Shown in pieces: positions 14,013 through 27,300 of a DNA stretch of 64,000 bases (positions are counted from its first letter, which is position 1; every line of letters begins with the position of its first letter). The DNA lies in assembly GCF_000247815.1 (NCBI RefSeq), contig NC_021677.1, forward strand, positions 63,095,374 through 63,159,373. Reading direction: 5' to 3'. The notes beneath the pieces were generated by a model. That model made no database searches. It saw nothing but the letters and a program-made list of their open reading frames with translations, and had not been told where the DNA came from. The DNA comes from Ficedula albicollis. Taxonomy: Eukaryota; Chordata; Aves; Passeriformes; Muscicapidae. Both the position numbers and the translations under genes were made by a program.

Positions 14013-16559
14013 TTCCACAAGGGATTAGGGAAAATATTCCATTTATTTATAAAAAGGAGGATGAGTGCACCTCAATGCACCTCATGAGGAGGATGAAGGC
14101 TTTCCTGGAGGACAACATTCCAGTGACATCCCCTCCCTGTGCTTCCCACTCCTCACTTCCATCTGGGAATGACTGGGAATACTGGTTGGAGATGCAGGCT
14201 GCTCCCACTGCCAGCACCAGGGGGGAGAACCTCAAACCAACAGATTCCTTCAGCCCAAATCAATGATCGAGACCTCGAGGAATCCTTGATTAGGATTGAT
14301 TAAAGGCCCCATCATTTATAGGGGTTTTCCCATTCTCCAGGGTGTGGGTTGGCTCTGCAATGGGATTTTGTGGCAGAAACATCTTTTCCTGCCTGTAAAG
14401 GACGGAGAAACACCTGAAACTGTCAAATATTTGATGCCCTCTTGCTGCAGTTGACTGTGGGCAATAAAGGCCACATTCCCTCACTTCCAGAGCTCTGGCT
14501 TTTGCAGGAATGGTTTGATGCACTCAGGTGTAAGGGATACACTGGAAGGCTCAGGGTGGGAGTTGGGTGCTGGTTTTGGGATCCTTTTTGCTGCTGCAGC
14601 AGCAGCTGGAGGTCAGACAAAGGCTTCCCTCCATTCCTGGGCATCCTGCTTTCCCTAAGGAATACTGCCAGTAAATGAATCAAAACATTCCTGACCTTTG
14701 GGGGTTTGAGGCACAGAAGTGGCTTGGTGGGATCTGTTTGGATCTGGGATCTGGGCTGAGTTTGGAGCAGCTGATCCCTGGGTGAAAACGCCTCTTAATG
14801 AGAGGGGAAAATGTGGGAACTACAAATATGCAGCAAAGCCTGGATTAAATTCCCTGCTGGAAGTTTCCCCTTTGAGCTCTGCCTGAAATGCTGACCTGCC
14901 TCTTCTGATGTGTTTTGGGCTCGTTAAATGTTTGGGAACCTTTCTCTGAGGAGGATGTGGGGTCAGGGCCGTGGCTGTGGCCCCATAATAACTCTGCTGA
15001 CATCGGGGTGGGGAGGATGAGAGGGACACAGGGGACAATCCTCCTGCTCCTCAGATATCCCTCCCAAAGGTCACCCAAATCCTGACCCTGACATCACAGC
15101 CAGCCCCAGCTCCATCCCCAGCCAGCTCAGGAAGAGAAATAAACCCAGCAGAGAAGGGATTTCCATCATTAAATATCAGATGAGGTCTCGCTTCTCAGCC
15201 CCAAAAGGCCCCAGGAGCAGATTTATTTTGTGACCTGAAAGCAAAAATGTTGATTGAGGAAGAGAATTGGAAAAGGCAAAGTCACAGCACCAGAAATTCA
15301 CCCAAAATTAAGGTTGTGGAGGTGAGAAGCAGCTTTGCTTTTGGTTTTTAATGTCATCAGAAGCTGGATCCATAATTATCCCCTAGTCCTTTAAATTATG
15401 CTGTGCAATAGGGAGAGGGAAGGAAGCAGAATATTCCCACTTTTTCTGGGAAAGATTTTCCCTCCCACCCCTCTCCTTTAGGACTCATCTGCAATGAGGG
15501 GCTGAGCTCTGATTGTGTCCCAGGAACCACCCAGGGAATGTCAAACTCTGAGCTGGGAACTGAACTTGTGCTTGAGTCCTTTCCTTTTTTAATAAATTCG
15601 CTTTCATGCCCTAAAATCTCTGATTTTTGTAAACAAAACCAGGTTAAATCTCTGGTTTTTAAACAAGCCCAGCCCTGACCTAACTAAACCCACCCTGCAG
15701 CCCTGGTTTAAGCACAGAGTCCTGTCAGGTGAGGCACAGGATGAAGACACATCCCACCAGATGTGATACCTGCAACACCTGGAATTGCCTCCCTCTTCAG
15801 CCTCTTTGCCAGGCTAATTCCTGAATTCTGGATAATTCAGAATTCCACGTCCAGGAGGCTGTGGCTCCACCCACCTTTTCCAGCCCAATTCACAACATTT
15901 GCTCTCAACCTGGATTTAGTTTGGAAAATGATGGTTCTGCTTCAGAGATGAAGGACTTGCCTGCCTCAAAGCTTCTCTTTAATTTTTTTTTTTTTCTTCT
16001 TACACAAAGATTTATTTAAGAAACCATCAAAATCCAGCTGCAATTTTCCCTCAAGCCTTGCTGTTATTAATCATCATGGTGATGGAGTCGAGTGGAAGAC
16101 AGAATTAACTCTTTAGTTGCTAAATGTGGGATACGGAAGGAGGTTTTGGGAGCCTCCAGGGGGGCTCTTCACTAGGGTGTGACAACACAAAACAAGGCCA
16201 CCAGCCATGGGGGGACAAGTTTGGGATCAAGGTGAGCATCACCTGTGGCACCAGAATGAGGGAGAGGTGAATTTATAACACGATAATCCAAATTTCTGGG
16301 CTTTCTTCAGCCAGCTCCCAGTTTAGCAAGGATTGAAAATCACCAGGGGCTGCTGCTTTCTCTTTCTGCCCATCCAGGAGTTTATCCAAACCCTGGTGAA
16401 ACCCAGATTTCCAGGGAGGGGGGGCACTGCACAAACCCCATTCTCTGGTGTGTGTTTGACTGGCTCCATCAGCTTGAGAGCCACAGAATCCCGAAGAGCA
16501 AAACCACACCCCAAATGCCAGAGTTTGTGGATATCAGCTCTGCATAATCAAAGTGTAGC
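14013..16559. other. 2.5 kb of mostly unique non-coding DNA
   Basis: No repeat family recognised apart from short poly-T (about 15990). Scattered short frames have no domain content. No tRNA-like, splice-bounded or conserved coding pattern seen. Confidence 0.4.
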
Positions 16560-16790
16560 ACAGAATTTCAGAATGGTTTGGGCTGGAATAATCTATAAAT
16601 CCCATCTCATTCCAACCCTCCCACTGTCCCAGGTGCTCCAGCCCCAGTGTCCAGCCTGGCTTTGGACATTTCCAGGGATCCAGGGGCAGCCACAGCTGCT
16701 CTGGCAATCCCAGCCCAGCCAGGAATTCCCAATTCCCAACATCCCACCCAGCCCTGCCCTCTGGCAGTGGAACCATTCCCTGGGTCCTGG
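16560..16790 (-). mobile_element. CR1 3' fragment, about 230 bp
   Basis: AGAATGGTTTGGGCTGGAAT, TCCCACTGTCCCAGGTGCTC, GTGTCCAGCCTGGCTTTGGA and GGGGCAGCCACAGCTGCTCT, then AGCCAGGAATTCCCAATTCC. Confidence 0.9.
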
Positions 16791-16854
16791 AACTCCAGGA
16801 GCTTTTGGGGGATCTCCAGAGAGCTCCAAGTGCTGGGCAGGTATTGGTGAAATG

Positions 16855-17697
<843 letters not shown>

Positions 17698-18167
17698 GCT
17701 GCCAACCCCACACCTGGCCCAGGGAATGGAGGATTTCTTTCCATTCCCTCATTGATTATTTGGTTCTTTGTTTAATTCGTTGTGGGTGTGGAAATTTTGA
17801 ATTAAGACCCACTTTTGGACTGATTATTCCTTAATATTCCCTCTCGTCCTTCCCCACTCTCCAAAGTGGAGTGTTGGAGTGCTCTGCACTGCACTGCAGC
17901 AAGAGGACATCAAATATTTAACAGCTTCAGGTGTTTCTCCCACCTTTTCAGCAGGAAAAGATGTTTTGTCACTTGGAAAGTGCCAGAGTTGTGACAAGTC
18001 CTTCCTGCTCCTCTTGTGAAGGGGCACAGAGATCCAATAATATTATTAATTTATTAATTCTCTGAGGGTAGCAGTTTTAAATAATGTGAAAATTCGCATT
18101 GCAGGTCTGATAAAAGATGCTCAGACTCTCAAAAAAAAAAGTTTATAAATGTTTTGGACTTTCAATA
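17698..18167. other. Unique AT-rich non-coding stretch
   Basis: Nothing recognised. Confidence 0.35.
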
Positions 18168-18421
18168 TTTGGCAAAAAGTATTTAAATCTCCCTGGTGTA
18201 AGTTTAATTGATCAGAGGTAAAAAATTCAGGAATTTTCCCAATGATCCATAATAATGGATGCCATGTGGAAAACAAGGAAGCAGCATTCCCTTATTTGGC
18301 AAAAAGTATTTAAATCTCCCTGGTGTAAGTTTAATTGATCAGAGGTAAAAAATTCAGGAATTTTCCCAATGATCCATAATAATGGATGCCATGTAGAAAA
18401 CCAGGAAGCAGCATTCCCTCA
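18168..18421. repeat. Tandem duplication, 127 bp x 2
   Basis: GGCAAAAAGTATTTAAATCT starts at 18171 and 18298. The copies match through CCATAATAATGGATGCCATG and the following GAAAAC block, with only about two mismatches seen. A young tandem duplication or an assembly duplication. Confidence 0.9.
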
Positions 18422-18557
18422 GCCAAGCCAGCATTTAATTAAAAAAAAAAAAAAACCTGAGGGAAAACTGCAAATAAAAATCAGATTAGATAAAATCAAA
18501 TCCTGGCGTCAGCAGAATCTCCTTGGAAAAACCAGGTTGCAACAGGAGAAAGTGAAA

Positions 18558-18636
18558 AGTGTCCTCACCCATGGCAGGGGTGGAACGGGATGATCTTTAA
18601 GGCTCCTTTAAACCCAAATAATTCTGTAATTCTATG
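18558..18636 (+). mobile_element. CR1 3'-terminal fragment
   Basis: CCCATGGCAGGGGTGGAACG, GGATGATCTTTAAGGCTCC and AACCCAAATAATTCTGTAAT is the sense CR1 terminus. Confidence 0.8.
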
Positions 18637-19257
18637 ACAAACCAGTGTTAAATTTTCATTTAATTCACAGCCCAAATCAGCCTCATTCCCTTGGTTTGAT
18701 TCTCCATCCTGCCGTGACCTTTCTGGACAAATTGGAAGAAAAATGGGAAAAACAAAAGGTCAACATAATTTGAGAAGACAAAATACAGAGGGCCTGGCAG
18801 GATTGCTCTGCTTTGCTATAGATCTTAATTATTTATTATTTATCTGGGGTTAATTGGAGACTCTGTCCTTTGTAGTGCAGAGGGAAAAGTTTGTTTTTGG
18901 GAAAAAAAAAGCTAAAAGCCAGGGAATGTTCAGAGAATTCCACACCTGGGCAGGTTCTGGGGTGCTGCTTTATGGTGAGGATGTTTAAATATGTGGGGGG
19001 TGGTGGAAATGGAAAAGGGACTTTGGAATTGGAAGCAGAATCACACGGGAGATAAAACATAACCAGATTTGAGATCTGGCACCAGACTGGGGAGAAAAAT
19101 CTGGTTACACTTCAAACCACTCAAGAAAAAAACAAACAAACAAACTGTGGTGTAATCCCTAATTACAGAATGGTCCCATTGTTTGGGGTTTGGCACAACA
19201 CAATAACAACAAAGCAAATCTTTTGCCTAAATTGTTCCAAGCATGAGAACACCTGGA
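18637..19257. other. Unique AT-rich non-coding stretch
   Basis: Nothing recognised beyond a short (AAAC)n patch at about 19125-19145. Confidence 0.35.
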
Positions 19258-19352
19258 ATTTCCCAGTATACAGCTGGGATTTCCCAGTATACAGCTGGGA
19301 TTTCCCAGGATTTCCCAGTACACAGCTGAGAATTTCCCAGGATTTCCCAGTA

Positions 19353-19353
<1 letters not shown>

Positions 19354-19418
<65 letters not shown>
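19354..19418. other. Poly-C run 6, 65 bp (probable assembly artefact)
   Basis: Uninterrupted C inside the TTTCCCAG minisatellite. Confidence 0.85.
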
Positions 19419-19485
19419 AGTATACAGCTGGGATTTCCCAGGATTTCCCAGTACACAGCTGAGATTTCTTGGGATATCCCAATAT

Positions 19486-20047
<562 letters not shown>

Positions 20048-20757
20048 ACAGCTGGGATTTCCCAGGATTTCCCAGTATACAGCTGGGATTTCCCAGTACA
20101 CAGCTGGGATTTCCCAGGATTTCCCAGTATACAGCTGGGATTTCCCAGTACACAGCTGGGATTTCCCAGGATTTCCCAGTATACAGCTGGGATTTCCCAG
20201 TACACAGCTGGGATTTCCCAGGATTTCCCAGTATACAGCTGGGATTTCCCAGTACACAGCTGGGATTTCCCAGGATTTCCCAGTATACAGCTGGGATTTC
20301 CCAGTACACAGCTGGGATTTCCCAGGATTTCCCAGTATACAGCTGGGATTTCCCAGTACACAGCTGGGATTTCCCAGGATTTCCCAGTATACAGCTGAGA
20401 TTTCTTGGGATTTCCCAATATGCAGCTATTTCCCAGTATAGAGCTGATATTTCCCAGGATTTCCCAGTATCCAGCTGGAATTTCCCAGTACACAGCTGGG
20501 ATTTCCCAGGATTTCCCAGTATACAGCTGAGATTTCTTGGGATTTCCCAATATGCAGCTATTTCCCAGTATAGAGCTGATATTTCCCAGGATTTCCCAGT
20601 ATCCAGCTGGAATTTCCCAGTACACAGCTGGGATTTCCCAGGATTTCCCAGTACACAAGTGTTACTTCCCGGGATTTCCCAGTGCAAATCCCTTGGCATT
20701 TGTAAAATTCCCAATTCCTTTCTGCTCCACGAGCTCCCACCTTCTGTGACAGCAAAT

Positions 20758-21070
20758 CCTGGAATCTCAGACTGTTTGGGGTTGGAAGGGTCTCAAGGAT
20801 CGTTGTGTTTCACCCCTTTCCGTGGCAGGGACACCTCCCCCTGTCCCCTGTGCTCCAGCCCCAGTGTCCAGCCCGGCCTTGGGCACTGCCAGGGATCCAG
20901 GGGCAGCCACAGCACATCTGGCAATTCCAGCCCAGCCGGGAATTCCTCCCCAAAATCCCATTCCAACCCACCCTCCTTCCCCTTAAAGCCGTTCCCTGTG
21001 TCCCGCCCCTCCATCCCTTATCCCAAATCCCTCCGCAGCTCCCCTGGAGTTTCTCCATCCTTCAGCTTCT
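20758..21070 (-). mobile_element. CR1 3' fragment, about 310 bp
   Basis: GTTTGGGGTTGGAAGGGTCT, GGCAGGGACACCTCCCCCTG, CCAGCCCGGCCTTGGGCACT and CCAGGGATCCAGGGGCAGCC, then the CCGTTCCCTGTGTCCCGCCC segment. Confidence 0.9.
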
Positions 21071-21170
21071 CCCTTCCAGCTTCCACAGCCGAGTTCAGCA
21101 TCTCAAGGACTTTGAGCGCTTTAGCAAAGTCTTGTTCCAGCAAGATACACCCGACTCCGTTTCCCAAACA

Positions 21171-21420
21171 CGGGCAGAGATAAGATCCGGGCCGATTGCG
21201 GGTTGTGTGTTTGGGGATTAGCTGCCGTGCGCGGATCCTTCAATTCTCTCCCCATTATGGCAGAGCGAGATAAGGGGCGGATTTTGCACCTCTGCTAATT
21301 TCTCTGCCCGTGCAAACAGAGATAACCTTTCTTCTCTTATCAGCTATCAGCTGCTCCATCGCATAATTGCTGCTCTCTCAATTAACATGTGCCGCGGGAA
21401 AGAGAAACAGGGATCACAGA
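21171..21420. promoter_or_regulatory. Candidate regulatory element: GATA-site cluster with E-box
   Basis: Seen: AGATAAG at 21178-21184 and 21268-21274, AGATAA at 21320-21325, CTTATC (GATAAG on the minus strand) at 21336-21341, and CTATC overlapping a CAGCTG E-box at 21344-21353. A CATGTG E-box and an AATTAA core lie near 21380-21392. Known: GATA factors bind WGATAR, and GATA plus E-box composites mark some enhancers. Inferred: a possible enhancer in otherwise repeat-rich DNA. It could also be chance clustering, and no conservation data were available. Confidence 0.35.
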
Positions 21421-21604
21421 CCTGACTAGAAAGGGAAAAGGGAATTTTTGCGACAGTGCAGGGAGAGAAGAGTGATTTAAACGGGGACAACGCAGCCACC
21501 GCGGCAGGGAATGTTCTGTTGGATCTGTGGCTCACACGGGGTTTTTATTACAGTGGGAAAAAAACTGAGACAGAAATTCTTATTTTGATCCTGGCTTAGC
21601 TATG
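21421..21604. other. Unique non-coding stretch
   Basis: Moderately CpG-containing DNA between the GATA cluster and the next minisatellite. No further pattern recognised. Confidence 0.3.
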
Positions 21605-23025
21605 CCTGGGATAGGCTGGGTTTAGCTGAGAGGTAGGGATTGGGAAGGGCTGATGGAAGGAGGTGGGTTTGGATTGGGATGCTGTCTGAAGAAAAACTGG
21701 GAAGGTTTGGAGAGGCTAATCCCGGAATCTGGAAGGTTAAGAAGGTCGGGGATTGGGAATGGCCAATGGAAGAGGCTAAAGATGGGAGTGAGATGCTGCC
21801 TGAAGGAAAGCTGGGAAGGTTTGGAGAGGGCACTCCTGGAAATGGAAAGGTTAAGCGAATTAGGGAATGGGAAGGGCCAATGGAAGGGTCCATGGAAGGG
21901 TCTGAAAGTGAGTTTGGGTTGGTCTGAAGGAGAACTGGGAAGGTTTGCAGAGGGCACTCCTGGAAATAGGAAGGTCAAGCAACCTGGACAATGGGAAGGG
22001 CTGATGGAAGGGTCTGAAGGTGATTTAGGGGATGTGGTCTGAAGGAAACTTGGGAAGGTTTGGAGATGCTAATCCCGGAATCTGGAAGTTTAAGAAGGTT
22101 GGGGATTGGGAATGGCCAATGGAAGAGGCTAAAGATGGGAGTGAGATGCTGCCTGAAGGAAAGCTGGGAAGGTTTGGAGAGGGCACTCCTGGAAACAGGA
22201 AGGTTAATAAAGTTGGGGACTGGGAAGGGCCAATGGAAGGGGCTGAGGGTGGGTTGGGATTGGTCTGAAGGAAAGCTGGGAAGGTTTGGAGAGGCCAGTC
22301 CTGGAAACAGGAAGATTAGGAAGGTTGGGGTTTGGGAAGGGTCAGTGGAAGAGTCTGAAAGTGGTTTGGGATGTGGTCTGAAGAAAAACTGGGAAGGTTT
22401 GGAGAGGCTAATCCTGGAATCTGAAAGATTAAGAAGGTTGAGAATGGGAAGGGCCAATGGAAGAATCTGAAAGTGAGTTTGGATTGGTCTGAAGGAAGGT
22501 TGGGGAGTTTTGCAGAGGGCACTCCTGGAAATAGGAAGGTTAAACAAATTGGGGAATGGGAAGGGCTGATGGAAGGGGCTGAAGGTGGTTTGGGATGTGA
22601 TCTGAAGGAAAGTTGGGAAGTTTTGGAGAGGACATTCCTGGTAATAGGAAGGTTAAGCAAGCTGGGGACTGGGAAGGGCTGATGGAAGGGGCTGAAAGTG
22701 GTTTGGGATGTTGTCTGAAGGAAAACTGGGGAAGTTTGGAGAGGCTAATCCCAGAATCTGAAAGGTTGAGAAGGTTGGGAATTAGAAAGGAGCCAGGGGA
22801 GGGTCTGAAGGTGGTTTTGGGTGTGGTCTGAAGAAAATTTGGGATGCTCTGAAGAAGCAGAAATAGGAAAATAGGAAAGGTTAGGAGGAAATAGGAAGGT
22901 TAAGAGGGATGGGGATTGGGAAGAGCAAATGGAAGAATGTGAAATTGAGTTCAGATGTTGTCTGTAGGAATATTGGGACACTTTGGAGAGGGCAATCCTG
23001 GAAATAGAAAGTTAAGAAGGATGGC
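21605..23025. repeat. Minisatellite, about 114 bp period, about 12 copies
   Basis: CTGGGAAGGTTTGGAGAGG or a close variant recurs near 21697, 21811, 21935, 22050, 22164, 22276, 22389, 22500, 22612, 22726, 22832 and 22967. Intervals range from about 106 to 135 bp and are mostly 110-115. Each unit also holds a GGAAATAGGAAGGTTAAG-like block and an ATGGAAGGGGCTGAA-like block. The strand is strongly purine-rich. The open frames in it on both strands are by-products. Confidence 0.9.
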
Positions 23026-23359
23026 ACTCCAGCAGCTCGTTAGGTGACAATAATGACGTCATCATCCCTGCAAAGGGGACTCGGTGTAAAAGAATCCACA
23101 GCAAAGGAGCGAGATCCTGCTGGGACACAGCTGTGCCTGTGAGGGAATCCTGGGCACGGGACAGGATTCAAAGGGGTTGGAAACCATGTGCTGGCCACAG
23201 CAACAGTGGGATGGCTGAGCCTTGCCACCAGGCTGGCCAGGGGCCAGTGGCCAGGGGAGATGTCACCAGGAGAAGCTGGGCTGCTGAGCCAGGAGCCACG
23301 GGGACTGGAGAGCAGGGGGAAACAACGGGGGTGTGAAATTATATGGAAAGTTTACAGAC
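23026..23359. other. Unique non-coding stretch
   Basis: Contains CAATAATGACGTCATCATC (about 23048-23066), which includes the palindromic CRE/ATF consensus TGACGTCA at 23054-23061. No exon recognised. Confidence 0.4.
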
Positions 23360-23935
23360 TTACACAGAATCCCAGCATGGACAGGCTGGGAGGGTCCACA
23401 GAATCCCAGGAAGGGACCCAGGGGTCACTGGTGTCACCTCCCTGCCCCAGCAGGGCCATCCCAGGGCTCAGGGCACAGGGCTGTGTCCTGTGCCTCTGGA
23501 ATGTCCCAGGAGGAGACTCCAGCCCCTCTCTGGGCTCTGCCCAGGGCAGGAGTTCTGCCTCCTGTGCCAGCAATTCCTGGGCTCAGCCTGGAGCAGAGCC
23601 TGGGCCCTGCTCTGCCCCTCCCTGCACCCAGGGACAGACAGGGACGCCCAGGGACACCCAGGGACAGACAGGGACAGACAGGGACAGACAGACAGGGACA
23701 GACAGGGATGCCCAGGGACAGACAGGGACAGACAGGGAGGGACAGACAGGGACGCCCAGGGACACCCAGGGACAGACAGGGACAGACAGGGACAGACAGA
23801 CAGGGACAGACAGGGACACCCAGGGCCACCCAGGGCTGAGCCTCTCTCTCTGGGCTCCTCTCCAGGCTGAGCAGCCCCAGCTCCCTCAGCCTCTCCTGGG
23901 CACTGAGATGCTCCAGCCCTCCAGCACTGAAGGGT
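23360..23935 (-). mobile_element. CR1-type LINE fragment with an internal tandem expansion
   Basis: The left part (GGAATGTCCCAGGAGGAGAC, TCCAGCCCCTCTCTGGGCTC) and the right part (CTCCAGGCTGAGCAGCCCCA, GCTCCCTCAGCCTCTCCTGG) match neighbouring segments of an avian CR1 3' region in antisense. They are separated by the GGGACAGACA array. Confidence 0.75.
23628..23835. repeat. GGGACAGACA / GGGACRCCCA tandem array
   Basis: About twenty 10 bp units alternating between GGGACAGACA and GGGACACCCA/GGGACGCCCA variants. A longer unit (GACGCCCAGGGACACCCAGG then GACAGACA runs) appears twice. It lies inside a CR1 fragment. Confidence 0.9.
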
Positions 23936-24532
23936 TTAGGGGTGCAGAGGGAAGCCTGGGATGCAGCATCCAGTCTGGAACATGGATACCCCAGGGGTGA
24001 GAGCAGGATGGGAGCACAAACTCTGAAAGAGACCCTTCACTCCTGACAGCCCCACGCAGCCTGGGGATCCACACTGCTAATTCCTGCTCCGTGGGTGCTC
24101 CACATTCCTGGCAGGATCCATTGTGCTCAACGGCCTTGACACTGAGTGGGGACAATGGGTCAACACTGGGCTGCCAGGTGGGGAATGCTGGAGCTGGTGA
24201 CGATCCCAGAAGGATGAATTGCTGTGTGCGCTGGATGGGAGGCGGGGAGCAGCAGTTCCAGGGATGCAGCAGGCAGATGGATGTAGGTTTGGATCTGCGG
24301 CGACTACATGAAGTGTCATTGTGTCCTCCCTTGTCATTTTTCCAGGCATTTGGCAGCTGAGGATTGCTGGACAGCTGGAAAAACACCTGGGCTGTGTGGT
24401 GCAGGAAGAGCAAGCTGGATGCAAATATTCCATAGCTCCTCATGGTGGCCCCAGGGTGAGAGGATAATTGTGCAGAGGCATCTCCCACCTTGGATCACGG
24501 TGCAAAAGGGAAAAATCCTCCTTTACAATCGC
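23936..24532. other. Unique non-coding stretch
   Basis: Nothing recognised. A 200-codon minus-strand frame (23886-24488) overlaps the CR1 edge, has no domain and competes with other phases. Confidence 0.35.
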
Positions 24533-24695
24533 AAGGAATTGAAATTACTGGAATGGGCTGCCCAGGGAGGTTTGGAGCGTCCCAGGAATTCCTGGGGGTG
24601 GCACTCAGAGCTCTGGGCTGGGATGAGGTGGGCACTGGGCTCAGCTGGGACTCCACGGGCTGGGGGTTCTTTTCCAACCTCAATAACTCTGGGAT
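24533..24695 (+). mobile_element. CR1 3' fragment
   Basis: GGAATGGGCTGCCCAGGGAG and GTTTGGAG, then TCTTTTCCAACCTCAATAAC and TCTGGGAT, is the sense 3' region of a CR1 subfamily. Confidence 0.85.
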
Positions 24696-25253
24696 AACAA
24701 GCTGGGAATCTGCAGGGTGGACAGGGCTGTAAAACCTCCTGGAACACTGGAGCTGTCACGGTCTGAGCCGGGCTGGGCTCATTAACTCTGACTGCCACAT
24801 CCACGTCCACACGGAAGAACCTCTGGCTGCTCCGAAGGCAAGAACAAACTCATTTCCTCCCGGGAATAACTTCCAGCCTTTCCCTTGCTCTGCTGAACAA
24901 CCCTGAATCTTCTGGTGCACCCCGTTCCGGGCAGCGCAAATCCTTTCAAACCCTCATCTTGCCCAGATTGTGCAGAAACTCATTCCTGCTGCCTTCCCAG
25001 GACCGCCTGTCCTGAGCAGGAATTCCTGCGGCGGAATTTGCCAAACTCGAGCTCCAGTAATTTATTCCCAGCTCCCGCCCCGCCAAGGTAACAAAAGCTG
25101 GCACCGGAGGCACAACAACAGTTGCTAAATGACAGGATGGAGCAGGGAGGGGGAAGCACAGATGGCAGGGAAGGGCTGGCAGGAGGCAGCGGGAACGCGG
25201 CCGGAATGCAAATCCCATCGAAACGTTATTCCGGGAAATAATTTGTCCAGGCA

Positions 25254-25254
<1 letters not shown>
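24696..25254. other. Unique non-coding stretch
   Basis: Higher-complexity, locally CpG-containing DNA (about 24990-25210). No repeat family, exon or RNA gene recognised. Confidence 0.35.

Positions 25255-25300
<46 letters not shown>
25255..25300. repeat. Poly-A tract
   Basis: 46 consecutive A residues after GGCAC. No retroposed gene body is visible upstream on the plus strand. Confidence 0.95.
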
Positions 25301-25304
<4 letters not shown>

Positions 25305-25552
25305 CAGTTTGGTTTTAGAGCTCTGGAGGTGTTTTATGTTCCCACCCCGCAGACTGAGCATGAGGAGAGGTCACAGTTATGTCCTGAAAACAAAGAGTTT
25401 GGAAATAAATCCTTATTATAATCTGGGATGTGATGCTGGCTTTTCCAGAGGAAGGGTCAGGAGGAATAAATTGGGTTTTTTTGTATTTCGTGGAGAACCA
25501 GGAACATTTGGTGCTTCATGAGCACAAACACTGCTCTGATTCTGCCATGGGG

Positions 25553-25834
25553 AGGGAGGAAGGAAGGAAGGAAGGAAGGAAGGAAGGAAGGAAGGAAGGA
25601 AGGAAGGAAGGAAGGAAGGAAGGAAGGAAGGAAGGAAGGAAGGAAGGAAGGAAGGAAGGAAGGAAGGAAGGAAGGAAGGAAGGAAGGAAGGAAGGAAGGA
25701 AGGAAGGAAGGAAGGAAGGAAGGAAGGAAGGAAGGAAGGAAGGAAGGAAGGAAGGAAGGAAGGAAGGAAGGAAGGAAGGAAGGAAGGAAGGAAGGAAGGA
25801 AGGAAGGAAGGAAGGAAGGAAGGAAGGAAGGAAT
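25553..25834. repeat. (GGAA)n microsatellite, about 280 bp
   Basis: About seventy uninterrupted AAGG/GGAA tetranucleotides. The polypurine/polypyrimidine tract can adopt triplex DNA. GGAA repeats are known to serve as ETS-factor binding arrays in other vertebrates. No such role is shown here. Confidence 0.97.
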
Positions 25835-26774
<940 letters not shown>

Positions 26775-27250
26775 TTTTCCCCCCCTTTCCTGTGCCTTCT
26801 TTCAAAAGGAGCCAAAATTCCATTAAAGGGAACTTTAATTAGTTAATTGGTCCTCGCTGAGCCCCTCTCTCCTCTCCTGGTGCTCCAGCTCTGTCCCCTT
26901 CCCTGGACAAGCTCAGCCCCACATTTCTTGCCATGAGATGCCCCAGAGGATGTCCCATCCTTGGACGTTTTTAATGCCATTCCCCAGGGAAGAGGCACCC
27001 ACGGGCCTGAGCACGCCCGTGACGAAGAGGAGATGAGGAGTGATGGGCTGGAAGAGCTCCTGGCTGCACTTTGACACCCAGAGAGTTGGGCCAGGCCACC
27101 CCAGCTGGGAGTGGGGCCTGAGGGTCTTGGTGGGAGTATCTGGATTCTCATTGTCTGGGGGCATCACCGAGAACATCCAGGAGAAGCTGTGGAGCCCCTG
27201 GATGCCTGGAAGTGTCCTGTTGCATTTTAGGTGTTGCTTGGGGTGAAATC
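26775..27250. other. Unclassified non-coding stretch
   Basis: GC-richer DNA with overlapping short open frames on the minus strand (26843-27176). None matches a family I recognise and none has convincing splice boundaries. It could be an old transposon piece. Confidence 0.3.
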
Positions 27251-27300
27251 AGCAGGAGGCCTTTGCAGGGTGTTCAGCAGGAGGCCTTTGCAGGGTGTTA
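27251..27300. repeat. Tandem duplication, about 25 bp x 2
   Basis: AGCAGGAGGCCTTTGCAGGG TGTT is repeated at once, the second time starting at about 27275. Confidence 0.9.

Noticed and set aside
21605..23025. Gene with repeated Pro/Phe/Ser-rich protein on the minus strand
   Set aside because: The frames lie within the 114 bp minisatellite, shift phase between units and have no domain.
25255..25300. Processed pseudogene poly-A tail
   Set aside because: No gene-like or repeat-family sequence is recognisable directly upstream.
26843..27176. Overlapping minus-strand frames in GC-richer DNA
   Set aside because: Several phases are open equally and no domain is recognisable. Composition explains it.
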